Shown piece by piece: positions 9,881 through 21,000 of a stretch of DNA of 64,000 nucleotides (positions within the stretch are counted from its first letter, which is position 1; each line of letters begins with the position of its first letter). The DNA is from Callaeas wilsoni (lineage: Eukaryota; Chordata; Aves; Passeriformes; Callaeidae), in the NCBI GenBank assembly GCA_013398955.1, contig VWPU01004157.1, forward strand, positions 1 to 64,000, read 5' to 3'. Position numbers and translations under genes: made by a program. The notes beneath the pieces are model-generated. The model was given only the letters and a program-made list of their open reading frames with translations, made no database searches and was not told the origin of the DNA.

Positions 9881-12249
9881 AAATTGCAGTTTCTGTTACG
9901 AAGTGCCCTGCACAAAACATTGACTTTTCCTGCTTATAAATTTAAGATACAAATAAATCCTCTAAATTAAATCCTGTGCATTAAAGAAATAAATGCACAG
10001 ATGTTCATTTTTGCCATATCTGTACTCTTAGTGAACATTCATGCTTTTCAAAGTCTGCATCATTTTCTTGCACAAGTGGAAGCTGGAAGCTCAAAAAGAC
10101 TAAGGACATGTTAGGCAACTTTCATTGGGACTTGATAGTATTTGGAAATAAATACTGAACCTGAAAACCCTGAAAGTGATACATCCAAGAGTGCACATGA
10201 GAGGAAATGATGGACATGGAAAGTACTGGCTTAGAAATTATATTTGGCCTCTCAAACCTACTTAACATTACTCTCAGTAGGTCTAGGAACTAGTACCAGG
10301 ATCTTAAATGCACCATTCTCTAAAGCTGATTTAAAATTTGACCCAGAAAAGCCTTGTATTTCAGTGCAGATTCAGTTGAAGAAAGGAAATGTGTATTCTT
10401 TTATGCTGAAATGAAAGAATGCTTCTCCCATGTGACATTTTCAGGTTTTTTATTTCAAGTCCACAGGCAAACATCTGTGCTTACATCAAATTGGAGTAAG
10501 AAAAAAATATAACCAGTGGTATTCTTTGATCCATTCTGTAGCACCACAGCAATGTGAAAGAACAGTGTGAGATGTGTGATTATTTCTCAAAGATACATGA
10601 TCTGACTGGAGAGATTTGAAGACTGCAACTCAACAGTGGTTTTTTTCCAGGTTTAGAGATCCTTTAAAGGCTCTGTGGTGACCTCTGTGAAGATGGTGCC
10701 TTCTATGAAACTATGTGATTCTTCCAGCACTCAGCTTAACTGACCATGGCCTGATTTTGAACAGCCAAACCAGAAATATTCAGGATAAATAAAGCAAGCA
10801 ACCGTAACTCAAATAGAAGATGCTTTTAGCAGGTAAAGAACTGAAGGTCTCTCAAGGAATGTGTAATAAGCTGTACATAATAGGAGCACATAAGTTTGTG
10901 TGCAGGAGAACAGGATACTGAGGGTGGCACAGAAAGCAGAAAATGCTTCTGGTGCAGGATTTCATAATAATATGGCCTGATCAGATGACTCTAACATTTA
11001 GCATGGCTGTTCTAGGAACCCTAGTTCAGTCCACATCAGCAAATCCACTATCACATCTGTCACCTCAGTAAAGAACGTCAAAACAGAAATTATGATGGCG
11101 TTTTTCCTTCTTGGTCTTTACAGCAAGAAGCTTTTGGTTTAAATGTAAGGGTTGAAAGACAGAAGCTTGTATTAATCTGAGGATTTTAGTACCTAAGGAA
11201 AAAAAGTGATTCTTACTCATTTGTGCTCGTCCTAAGGCATTATCAGACAAGATTTTTTTGAGGGTGGGACACAAATCTGATGTTTGTAACTCACATGCTT
11301 TTATAGAATAGAAAGTAGGAAGCAATTTGGCTTGCTGCATACCTAGTATATGCAGAGGTAGGCATAACTCTCTTATTCCTGTGTCGTTTTTTAACTATTA
11401 GTTGAATCAGACTATGCCTATTTGAGTTGGATTTAAAGCCTTCTAAGCCTGAGAACTGCAAAAGGTCAAAAGGTAATGGTCATAATGTTTTCTTACAACT
11501 TGAAAACTTGGTGAAGATTACTAGTCTTGTTAACAGAAAATAGTATCAATGCCTTAGAAAACATCAAACAAAGTGTTTTCCTACCCCTACCATGCTACTG
11601 ATCTCAATGAAAGCCTTGATCTTGGTGGTTGTACAACCTGGAATCAGTTCAGGTTGTGATATATATGAGCATATTTAAACTGCTATTTCAGAAGGGTTAG
11701 TTTAACCAATCGGCAGTTAGTTTGTGCCTTCTCAAATAATTTTCTGTTTCCTTCTGGTCTTCCTTCCCATGTTCCTTTCTACCCAGAATACTTCTGCTCC
11801 TCAAAACCATTTCTTTCACTGCAAATGAAAGCTGAGGAGGAAGTATTCACCATCCCTGAAGTGGCAAGACCTATTTTTTTTGTGTTTTCACACTGGTCTG
11901 CTTATTCTCAGGTACTAAAAAAATCAGTCTGCTGTTTGCAGACTATAGCAAATTACTTTTTCTTTTTTTTTTTTTTTTTACCTGCAATAGTGGTTGATAG
12001 ACTTGGAGAAAAATTGAGTCTCTCATGATCAGGAAAGATTTGGACACATATTAAAACAGAAGTTATCATCAGGAGATCAATGAGAAAAGGTATTCCACAA
12101 TGATGACCTAAGTTGTCAGAGGGATGAAATGTCTCAAAATAGCACTTTGAAAATGCCCTTTGAGGACAAACAGACAGAAGATGGCTGGGAAGAGAAGCTG
12201 TAACGTGAGAGACTTCTAGGACATTGTGGTTTCAGGAAGACCTTCAACT
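9881..12249. other. Non-coding AT-rich sequence
   Basis: No gene or clear repeat. A 17-nt T run lies at 11963-11979. The stretch around 10640-10715 faintly recalls a CR1 tail ('ctatgtgattctt') but lacks the other blocks. Confidence 0.5.
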
Positions 12250-12586
12250 GGACAGAGTCCTAATCATTGCACAATGTCAGTAAAAGTTTCAACTGCACCT
12301 CGAAACTTCTCTGCCACCAGCGTGGCCATATGGCAAACAAGGCTTGCATGTACAAACAGTACCAGGACAGCTTCAGCTGCCCCTCAGTTCTGACCCAGCA
12401 CCAGGTGATACCCCATGGAAAATGTCTGTTTGAGTGTAGAGAGTGTGGTGACCTCTTTACACACAGCTGCAGTCTCACTAGCCACTGGAAGACTCACGGA
12501 AAGGAGAAGCCCTTTGTGAGCACAAATGTAGTTATAATTCGAGGAATGCTTTTGAGCTGATGGCTCACCAGGGATTACACGTATAG
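12250..12586 (+). pseudogene. C2H2 zinc-finger gene fragment, decayed
   Basis: The frame from 12267 to 12560 translates to a tandem C2H2 finger array. Finger 1 (residues 1-21) keeps F-x5-L-x2-H-x3-H but has lost both zinc-binding cysteines. Finger 2 (residues 27-50) has Tyr in place of both Cys (29 and 32) and Pro where the second His belongs. Finger 3 (residues 57-77) is intact: C-x2-C-x12-H-x3-H, followed by a degraded TGEKP-type linker 'GKEKPF'. After a frameshift near 12515-12530, another frame to about 12580 gives a fourth degenerate finger ending H-x3-H, with one Cys replaced and about three residues missing between the metal-ligand pairs. A stop follows at 12584-12586. The fingers lie in one uninterrupted block, as in the single finger-encoding exon of vertebrate ZNF genes. 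No start region, KRAB/SCAN-like domain or upstream exon is seen. It could be a relic of a duplicated or retrocopied ZNF gene. A function as DNA-binding protein is very unlikely in this state. Confidence 0.82.
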
Positions 12587-15500
12587 ATTCATAGTGGTCC
12601 TTTGTGTCTCAGCAGACTGGAACCACAGGCATATGGAAGAAGCAATCTCTCTACAGGACCACATAACCTCTAAAAATTTTTCTTCTTCTGATATACCTTA
12701 AAAGTATGTGCAGGTAATACCTAAGAGTGGCAAAAAAACCCCCAAGAAACCAACAGAACAGTTCCTAATGCAAAGAGCCTGGTTGGTGTATCAATTGTTA
12801 GGAATCCATTGAGTGAGGAATTACTCCTGTCTCTTTTAATACATCAGCCTCTGTTGGGATGGAAATAGGAGTTTACATTTATTTTACGATTTAGGATAGG
12901 TTACTGGCTGAGATGAGAGCTAGGAACTTGAATGATATAGTTTTGGTTCTGAGTTCAGGTACAGGATGACCTTGTGCTAATTACTTTGTCTCTCTGTCTT
13001 TATGACTCACAGTTTAAAAAAGAAATGTCTTTTTTAACTTAACATTTTCAGTGTAGAGGGTGCACTAATGTGTGCCCAGTTACTACAGTCATTAGAGACA
13101 GATGAGTTTAGAGGCTTAAAGAGCAACTTTTTCTAAAAGCCTTGATGTCTGTTCTTTGGTTTTTAAAGGAAGATTTACTAAAACTCTAGGCTTTAGAAGT
13201 TCATTCACTTTTTAAATGGAATTTGGGTTCCTAACTTCCAAAGGCATTTCTGACTATTATACTTTTGTACCCTCCAAGATTTCTGAAGGGATCAGTTCCG
13301 AAATGATCTTTCTTTCCTGCTCAATGCTTCTAGATCTGCATAACTCTTTGGCATCAGCAGAAGGATTTGCTCCTAAAGTTAGGAGGCTTCTACCGGAAAT
13401 CTTCTCCTAGCTTTTTAAAATAATATCTAGTTAAATAAGGAGTGACTTGAAAATCTTACTTTAATCTAGAGATGTGTGAGTAATATTTTTGCTATTATGA
13501 TAAGCATCAGAACATTATGAAGAAGACTTTAATTTCATGGAAAACTGGGCAGTTACAAAGAACTGAGGTGATTGAATATAGACAGCTGACAAAGTGTCAG
13601 CTGGACAATGCACAGTTGGAGGAGCGCTCAGTGTTTCATTATAAGGAACAGTTAGTAAAAAAAGTCCTACTGGTTAAACCTTCAAAGAGATAAACTTTTA
13701 ACTACTATCTCATAAGTGTGTTGATTTGATAGGTTTTATACAAATTAATTCAGTCCTTAAGAACTAAGGTGATCTGAGTTCAGAATTGTATTTTTTCATA
13801 AATCAAAGCAACACTGAGGATGAGAGGCAAAAGGGAGACTTCACTCACTGCACATGAATCCACTTATACTTGAGATGCAGGTTAGCCTTCAACTGTGGTG
13901 TATTCCTGCGTCAGCTGGATGACCTGTTTTCTGAGGTGATTCAACAGTTTTTCTAACGTAAGTTACAGCAGTGTCCGAATTCATGTTCTTACTGGTATAG
14001 ATGATGTTACCTGTCTTTGGTGTCATTCAGATAATATTTAGCTCAGAAAGGAAAAAAAAAAACAAAACCACGAAACAAAAGAATTATAATTTCTACCACC
14101 TAGATAATTTTCTGGATATTTCCCTGCTGTCAGTTGCTGGGATAAGGCCAAAACTGTCGTTCACTCCTCTGGAGAAGACTTCTGAAATTTGATGGCAAGC
14201 ACTGAGGGACTGAAAAGCTAATTTCAAACTGGAAATTACCTAAATATGCTATTAAGAGTAGAGATAACTGTACTGAGATTAAGAACAGTTCTTTATCTGT
14301 GCAAAGTCTTGCATACTGCTACCATGTTTTATGGACTCCAGAGCAGAGGGCAAGCAGTGTGAGTAGGTGTGGAGCTCTGGATATTTCTAAATTGTCTCAG
14401 GGAAAGTAAAGAGACACAGCACTGCTCTCCTCCTTAGCTGTAGTCTTGAGTAGGTATTTGTTAGTGGTCAAGGTTATTATATCCAGTGCTTTTCACCAAA
14501 ATGCCCATCTCTGAACTCTCAAAGTTTCATTACTTTTAGAATCCCCTCAGCTGGGGAATCTACCTCTTCCAGCAGTCTCTCCTTCTAAAACTTAGTATAG
14601 CATTGCATGATTTAGAGAGTATGTGGAGGGCACAGTGTTCATCAGGGTGGAGTATAAGATGGAGTGTGGAAAAGGAAATAGCTCACATTTCACCAGAATT
14701 TGCGGAATGTTCAGTTTCTAATGCTTAACAAAAACTAGCGTGCAAGGTGTTGCAAGTCTTCTAATTACCATTCTCTGTCAAACAAAACCCCATCATGCCA
14801 GTAAGTCTAGTCTTTGGAAGAACTCCTCAGCACATGAAAAAAGCATTTTGCATGTGTTAGATAAATGTGCAAAATCTACCAGTCTGTCTTTAACCATGTA
14901 AGCAGCAAATAAAGCAAAGATTATTTTCTAATATAGGAAAAAAAGAGCCGATGTGTGAAAGGACTGTGATGTTTCTATCAGCTCGTCAATGGTTAAAAAA
15001 AATTATTTCCAAGTACATTTTCTGATTGCTTACGTCTTTTTCATACTTCAATTTACAGCTACCACTTCCTCATGTGTACATTTTAATGATTTGCTCTTCC
15101 AAATGATACTTATCAAATCAGCTTATTCCAGAAAAAGAATCCATGAGATAGTCTTCCTCAATCAGCCTTATTCCTCGAATTACTTCCTTATCTATGAAAA
15201 GGCAGTTATCACTTTTGATTACTCTTAGATAATTAAATAATGACAAAAGTGCTTAATTTATTAAATTAAGTCACTTTTTCTCACATTGCCTTTTGATGTA
15301 TGATCTTAACTTCATTGACACAGCTTTTGCTTCAAAAATTGAAATACTCATTTTTTACTTTTGTATTGTGCATCAGATGCTAAAATGTTATAAAGCTTTC
15401 AGATTAGTAAACGAGATTTTGCAACCAGCACTTTCAGCTTTCTAAATGTGAATCAACATAAATATACTTGATATTAAAACTGAATTTTCAGTACAAGGAT

Positions 15501-17699
15501 TCTAATTGTCTTTTTGTTTCCTTATATTACTGAGAGAAGATGTGAGCTGAGATTGTCCCCTTCCTGAGGTGCTTGCAAGCTCGCTGTGAGAAAGGAGTAC
15601 TGGAATCTGATGTCCCTCGCCCTGAAGTAGGGTGTTAAAGTGTGCTCCCTGCCAACTGCTCTGTTGCTTAGGAGGTCCTTGCCTTTCTCTCCCTGCTCAT
15701 AGCTCTTGCAACTAAGCACAAACTGTGAAGTCAGAAGTTCTTTCTTTACAGATAGAATACGGCTGATAAGCTTACTGGCTTTCATATGCCCACCTAAATT
15801 TCCTGGTACGGTCTTAGTGTTAGAATATTAATTATTGCGGTCTTTTTATTAAAGCTTAGTCTTATTTCATTTGAAGGAGTGAATTCAAACAAAACATTGT
15901 GTTTCTTTATGGTTTAGTTTTTAGAAAAGAAATGAAAAGAGGTAAAATAACTATGTGGGGGAAATAGAGAGTAAAATTGTGACTCCAGTGAGAAGAGAGA
16001 AGGTAATTTAAAAAGGCTACAAAAGAGAAGATAAAGGAAAGAGAAGCAATTAGGTTGAATTCTCCCCAATATGGATTTTCTTCTCACTAACATTAATGGA
16101 AATCTTCTACAATTCGAATAGATGTTCATATTTACAAGTGATTTTGAATGGCTGCATGAGTAACAGACATTCTTTGCATCAGATTTGAGATGTGTGGCCC
16201 TGGATGAGCCTCAGTAGAGGAAAGCCTAAAGCCTGTAAAGCTGTTTCTCTTTCCTATGTGAATAAATCAGGTACTTAAAGGGAGGAAAGGGAATACTAAC
16301 TACCATTTTTATAAAGTAGAAATAAGTTCATGTTTTCTGTCTAATTTGTTTTAAATTACTTCTGAGTAGTCCATTGAGAAATAGAAAACAATGACATTAC
16401 TAAATGGCTGAATATTTATTAGTGTAGACAGTGTATACTCATACAAATGTATTGCTGGAGATTGCAAGCTTTGATTGAAGTCTGCGGAAGTACCATACTG
16501 TGAAACTAATATACTGATTATGAGGCCCAAAGGACCTCATCTCAGTTTGAATTTTGTTACAGGGAATTCTGTCAAACTTGAGCTTATTAAAACAAAGCCA
16601 CCTTAACTGTTTGTACTGTGAGCCTTTTATGGTGATTGTGTTCTTTCTGCTGGAAATCTCTCTTGCATCTGTCCAGTTTTTCAGAAACTACCCTATATGA
16701 ACACTTTTAGCATTTGCTAGCATCTTTTTACCTTCTATCACATTTATCATGATTAGCCTACCTGACTTTTTTTCAATTGCAGCAATTGCTGTGACTGTAA
16801 TACAGTGACTTATGACATTATTTTACTTGCACTCTTTACTTTTTTCTTTCCTTGAATAGAAACAGAAGGTTTAAGTTTCTGATACTTGTGAAAAATTATC
16901 TCTATCCCAATAATTAGTTGAACCCCAGGATCATAACATCAAGGTTTATTAGTCAAAACTTGGACAAATCTTAAATACTAATAGTTTGCTGAGTAACAAA
17001 AAAAATTCCATTAAGAGCAGATTTGTGATGTGTGTGAGTGCAATGGATATGACTACAGATGGCTAACTAGAGTGTAAACATATCTTGCCTTGCTTTAATT
17101 TTTCTGTATCTAAGCTATCCAGATGCTAAGCACTGATGTATCTATCATAGCATAGAGATAGCAAGGCCTCCTAAATTATTGCTAGTAGGCAATCTGAATT
17201 GTACAAATCTAGTTCAGAAATTTCTGATCTGTCCTACAGTCAAAGTGATAAAGAATTACTTGACACTGAAGGCTATGGAATTTCATAAGGAAAAATGTGA
17301 CTAAGTAGTGAGAGTTATGCATAGGACAAGGGAAATTAAAGATGTGTAGGTTTCTGCAGTTGTGATGTGTTCGCATTTTTTTTGAGGACAAGTTTCTATG
17401 TTACTTAACATTTAGTTAAGATATATGTGTGAAGAGTGTGTGTTAGCTACCTCCACTTCCAGCAGAAAGTATTCCATTAATATTAGCAGTATATATAAGA
17501 GAGTGTTCAATATACCGGACAGATCTGGACATCTTTACACGCATACTCAAGAAGGAAGTGCTACTCTGCAGCAATATGGATCCAATTTGGCTGCGAGATG
17601 ATTCATAAGTGAAAGCATGTCTCCAAATTACAATGTAATTTCCAGTAGTTTTCTCTGAAATTGCTTTAGATTTGATTAAGTTACTGCCAGAACAAAGTA
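12587..17699. other. Non-coding AT-rich sequence
   Basis: No recognised repeat or gene. It includes a 9-bp-arm hairpin at 13583-13603. All frames are short and lack family resemblance. Confidence 0.5.
13583..13603. repeat. Tight perfect hairpin, 9-bp arms
   Basis: CAGCTGACA (13583-13591) and TGTCAGCTG (13595-13603) are exact reverse complements with a 3-nt loop. Each arm contains a CAGCTG E-box core. It is too short to argue for a microRNA precursor. Confidence 0.8.
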
Positions 17700-18060
17700 T
17701 ATTTTCTTTGCATTAGTCTTGTGAAATAAGGTTATATTTTTATTTCTAATAAGTAATACATACGGTGAATAATTGTTCTTTGTTTATAGATGACTGCTAG
17801 AGCAGCTTGAATTATATAATAATTCATGAGAAATTAATAAGCGCTCATAATGAATAAACTTAGGGACAGTTTAATGACTATTCATCAGCAGTTCATGCAC
17901 AACAAATCCAAATGTTTATCAAAGATGTTCATAAACATAGTGCACAAGCAGCTTTAATGAACTGATAAAGAACATTAATGAACATTCATTATGAATTTCC
18001 CTTTGCTGGGAATGACATCCTCAAAGGAGATCTTAACATTTCAGATTACTTTCCTTTTAA
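17700..18060. other. Candidate conserved non-coding block with repeated TAATGA/TTCAT motifs
   Basis: The motif ATGAAC occurs four times within 93 bp: as GTTCAT at 17891 and 17927, and as ATGAAC at 17957 and 17978. The last two are both inside TAATGAAC. Directly after them lies a split palindrome, ATTCAT-T-ATGAAT (17984-17996). Further TTCATGA, TTCATCA and TAATGAAT words surround it. TAAT-cored words are typical homeodomain-type sites. Clusters of this kind are common in conserved developmental enhancers near gene deserts, but AT-rich DNA also generates them by chance. Conservation cannot be judged from one sequence. Confidence 0.3.
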
Positions 18061-20685
18061 AGAAAAGAAATGCGAATATTTCAAAAAATGCTAGTATTTA
18101 AGATAGGTGTGAAAACAAAATATAGATTAATTTCTTTACTGAGACCAGGTATAAGCTGTGTTGACATCTAAGATGATCTGCTCTTGTCATGCTTCATGTG
18201 AGACATCTTCAGAGACAATTTTGCCAAAAGTCTGCCAGATTTATAGAGAGTTGTCATCTCTTAGTTTGTGGATTGGTAGCTTTGGTGTGGATTTCATGAC
18301 TGTCTATTTCCCACAGAACTTTTAGCTGTTCCTAGAAAATTCTGTGCATTAAATTCTATCTTAAATGCTAGTGGAAAAAGATGTGTTTCTTCTTGCCTAT
18401 CACAGAAGCAATGTTAAGTAGAACTTCAGAGCAGCAAATAAAGTCATAAGTTCAGGCAACCGTAAACTGTCTCAGTTAATGGTTCGGTTATGAGTATATC
18501 TTAAACAAAAAAAAAAGAAAAATATTTGAAGTCAGGAGTTATGTATTTTTCCTCTTGATTATCTTTTCACTTTTGAAAAATGACTATATGCATGTTATAT
18601 TTTATTCAAATCACATTCATAATCCAAAATAAGAAGTTTCTAAAGTATTTGTTATTATTTATCATGGTTCATTTTCATTGATGACACAGTCATAAGTAGA
18701 CTAATCTCTTTTCACAATCACAAAACACAGTGATGGGTTCCATGTTATTTCTAGTAACCAACTAAATTCTCCCTAGTACAGTGATGAAGACCTAGATGAA
18801 TGATGGTGTAGGTATATGCTGGTTCCTTTTCAGAGCAAGTTAAAATGCCACGTGCATCATAGCAATCACAACCCCATTGCAGAAATATTGGAGGTCAGCT
18901 GCATAAAATCACATTTATCTGCAGAGGAATTGGAGAAACAAACCTATTCCTTCAACTGGGATATGTTTTTTTATCTCTCATTCATAGGTATTGGAATAAG
19001 ATGAAAGCTGTACTAATCATTGCAGTGAATTTGCTTTGCATACAGAATAGCAGCTCCTTCTGGTTTTACTACTATAGGAACTCTCTAGATACTCATACAA
19101 CACAAAGTGCTAAAATCATGTTGTGGGCAAAAAGGAAACTTACGTACATAAAACCAAGAATTTATTATTTGTATAATTGATCTACTCAAGCAATTATTAC
19201 TAGTCCACATTTAATTATTGCAACAAATAAAGAAGTGGAATGGAGAAGTCTCAGTAATGGCAATCCAGTTATGTCTGTTACATATAGACTTTGTGGGTCC
19301 TGGTGTCATGCTCATGCTGCTACTGCCTTTCTGGGTCCTAAGGGCACAGATTTGAGTCTGGTGTGTGTGCGTGCATGTTGGTGGAGAAGGATTACAGTGT
19401 GCTGCAAGTCCTTTGAAGGCCAGAATGTGGTGTTGGCTTTTTTGTTATTCTACTCCATTCGCAGTCATAATTTATGTTTGCTAGCTTATTCTTTGTTCTC
19501 TTTATTACCCCTAAAACTGTTTTTTTTTCCTTTCCCTAGCTCAATTTCCTTAACTGACCACCAATAAGATCTCTGTCCTTGGGATCTCCAATGTCAGTTG
19601 GGTCTCCATCTACTATTGTCTCATGCCTGTAGCTCCACAGTGGCCAGTGTTCTCACTTTGGGAGACCTCAACGAGGCCTGTATTTCTGCTTGCACACATT
19701 ACTATGTTGTAAGCATATCTCACTTTACAGAATAGCTACTTGTTATTATCATTGCAGCATAAAAAGTTAAGCAGAAATAGAAGTAGTTACAGTCACGTGA
19801 TCATTAAAACAACCCCAACCAAACAACCAAATATCCGGTAGAGTTGAGTCAAGTAAAAACAAAGCTTCTGACACATCAAGACAAGTTCAGACAGAGCAAG
19901 CCTGACAAGTCTTAGTCCCAAGGCCATGTAGGCTCAGTAGCCTGTGACCTGTTGCAGTGCTCCTGGGCTGCCGGGTCACAGCCTTGACAGATACTTTCTA
20001 ATTTCTCTCTCAAGATTAAAAGACTTCATTTGAGAAGGATGTGATCAAAAGTAAGTTCACTGGGGTTAATATGCAATTTGTCTAGCCATGTAAAATGGTC
20101 TTGATTTGTCTTTGGTTTTTTCTCCCTTATTACTTTTCCACTTGATTCTTGCACATCTTTGTATGTTTTCTTTATACACAACAACTTCTAAAGTATTACA
20201 ACTATTTTAAAAGTGGTTTGCATTTTTGTTAGAAAATCTAAGCAGCCAGATATCTTTACCTGGTTATTTGCCAGATCCTTAAATAACTCTGACTTACAGT
20301 GCATCATATTCTGGCTTGTTTACATCTTGATGAGATTTGATTTGTCCAGCAGCATTTCTGCCAAGTTCTTGCACCAGAACTCTGTTAGGGAAAGTGCCTA
20401 GCAGTGAGAAAAGCCTCTGGTACTGGCATTCAATTAGGTATTTAATCCTAATTGGTATACTTTTGTGAACGAGGTTGCCAATGTGAAGATGAATCATATC
20501 CCTGAAAAAGTATTGTGCTTTACAGGGGCCACAGAGGATCCTCAACTGAAATGCAGTTTCTTGTGCATTTCAGTGGATTGGGAGTTTTCAATGGAAACAG
20601 GATTGCTGAGAATGTGCAAATAGTCTATGATAAATCTGAGGCCATATTCTAGACTTCTTCAAAGACAGTGACTGTGTTCAAAAAC
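18061..20685. other. Non-coding AT-rich sequence
   Basis: No recognised gene or repeat. A 110-residue frame at 19235-19567 has a hydrophobic, low-complexity end and no resemblance to a known family. I treat it as chance. A perfect 11-bp-arm hairpin lies at 20545-20574. Confidence 0.5.
20545..20574. repeat. Perfect inverted repeat with 11-bp arms
   Basis: ACTGAAATGCA (20545-20555) pairs exactly with TGCATTTCAGT (20564-20574) across an 8-nt loop. No repeat family is attached; the nearest CR1 begins about 110 bp downstream. Confidence 0.82.
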
Positions 20686-21000
20686 TTCATAGCATTATAG
20701 GATAATTCAAAATGGAAGTCTTCTCAGGAGGGCTGTAGCATGAGCAGGGCCACCTGTGAGGTCAGACTAGGTTATTTAGGGTTTAATCCACTTGGGTCAT
20801 GAAAACCTCTAGTGCTGGTTTCTAGGTAGCCTTTTCCACCCCCCAGTTTCCCCTTGTACCCAGTCTCCTGTTCACAAAGTTTTTTCCTTCTAACTAGTCA
20901 TATTCTCTCTTGCTTTATTTTCCATTATCTCTCATCCTCTCAAGATGCTCTACTGTGAGGAGTTTGCTCTGTATCCTTGATAACCTCCTCTTAACTATTT
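20686..21000 (-). mobile_element. CR1 LINE 3' portion, diverged
   Basis: Plus-strand order is the reverse complement of a CR1 3' end. It has 'tcatagcattataggataat' (20687), 'tgaaaacctctagtgctgg' (20800), 'gtagccttttccac' (20826), 'ttttttccttctaactagtc' (20880), 'atctctcatcctctcaagat' (20927) and 'gaggagtttgctctgtatcc' (20958), ending near 'cctcctcttaactattt'. Numerous substitutions and small deletions indicate an old copy, and it is 5'-truncated at about 21000. Confidence 0.78.

Noticed and set aside
10640..10715. Faint CR1-tail resemblance
   Set aside because: Only the final 'ctatgtgattctt' words match. The preceding blocks are absent or out of order.
13583..13603. Hairpin as a microRNA precursor
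   Set aside because: The stem is only 9 bp with a 3-nt loop, and the flanking sequence does not extend the pairing.
19235..19567. 110-residue plus-strand frame
   Set aside because: No family resemblance, and the C-terminal half reflects T/C-rich DNA. Treated as chance.
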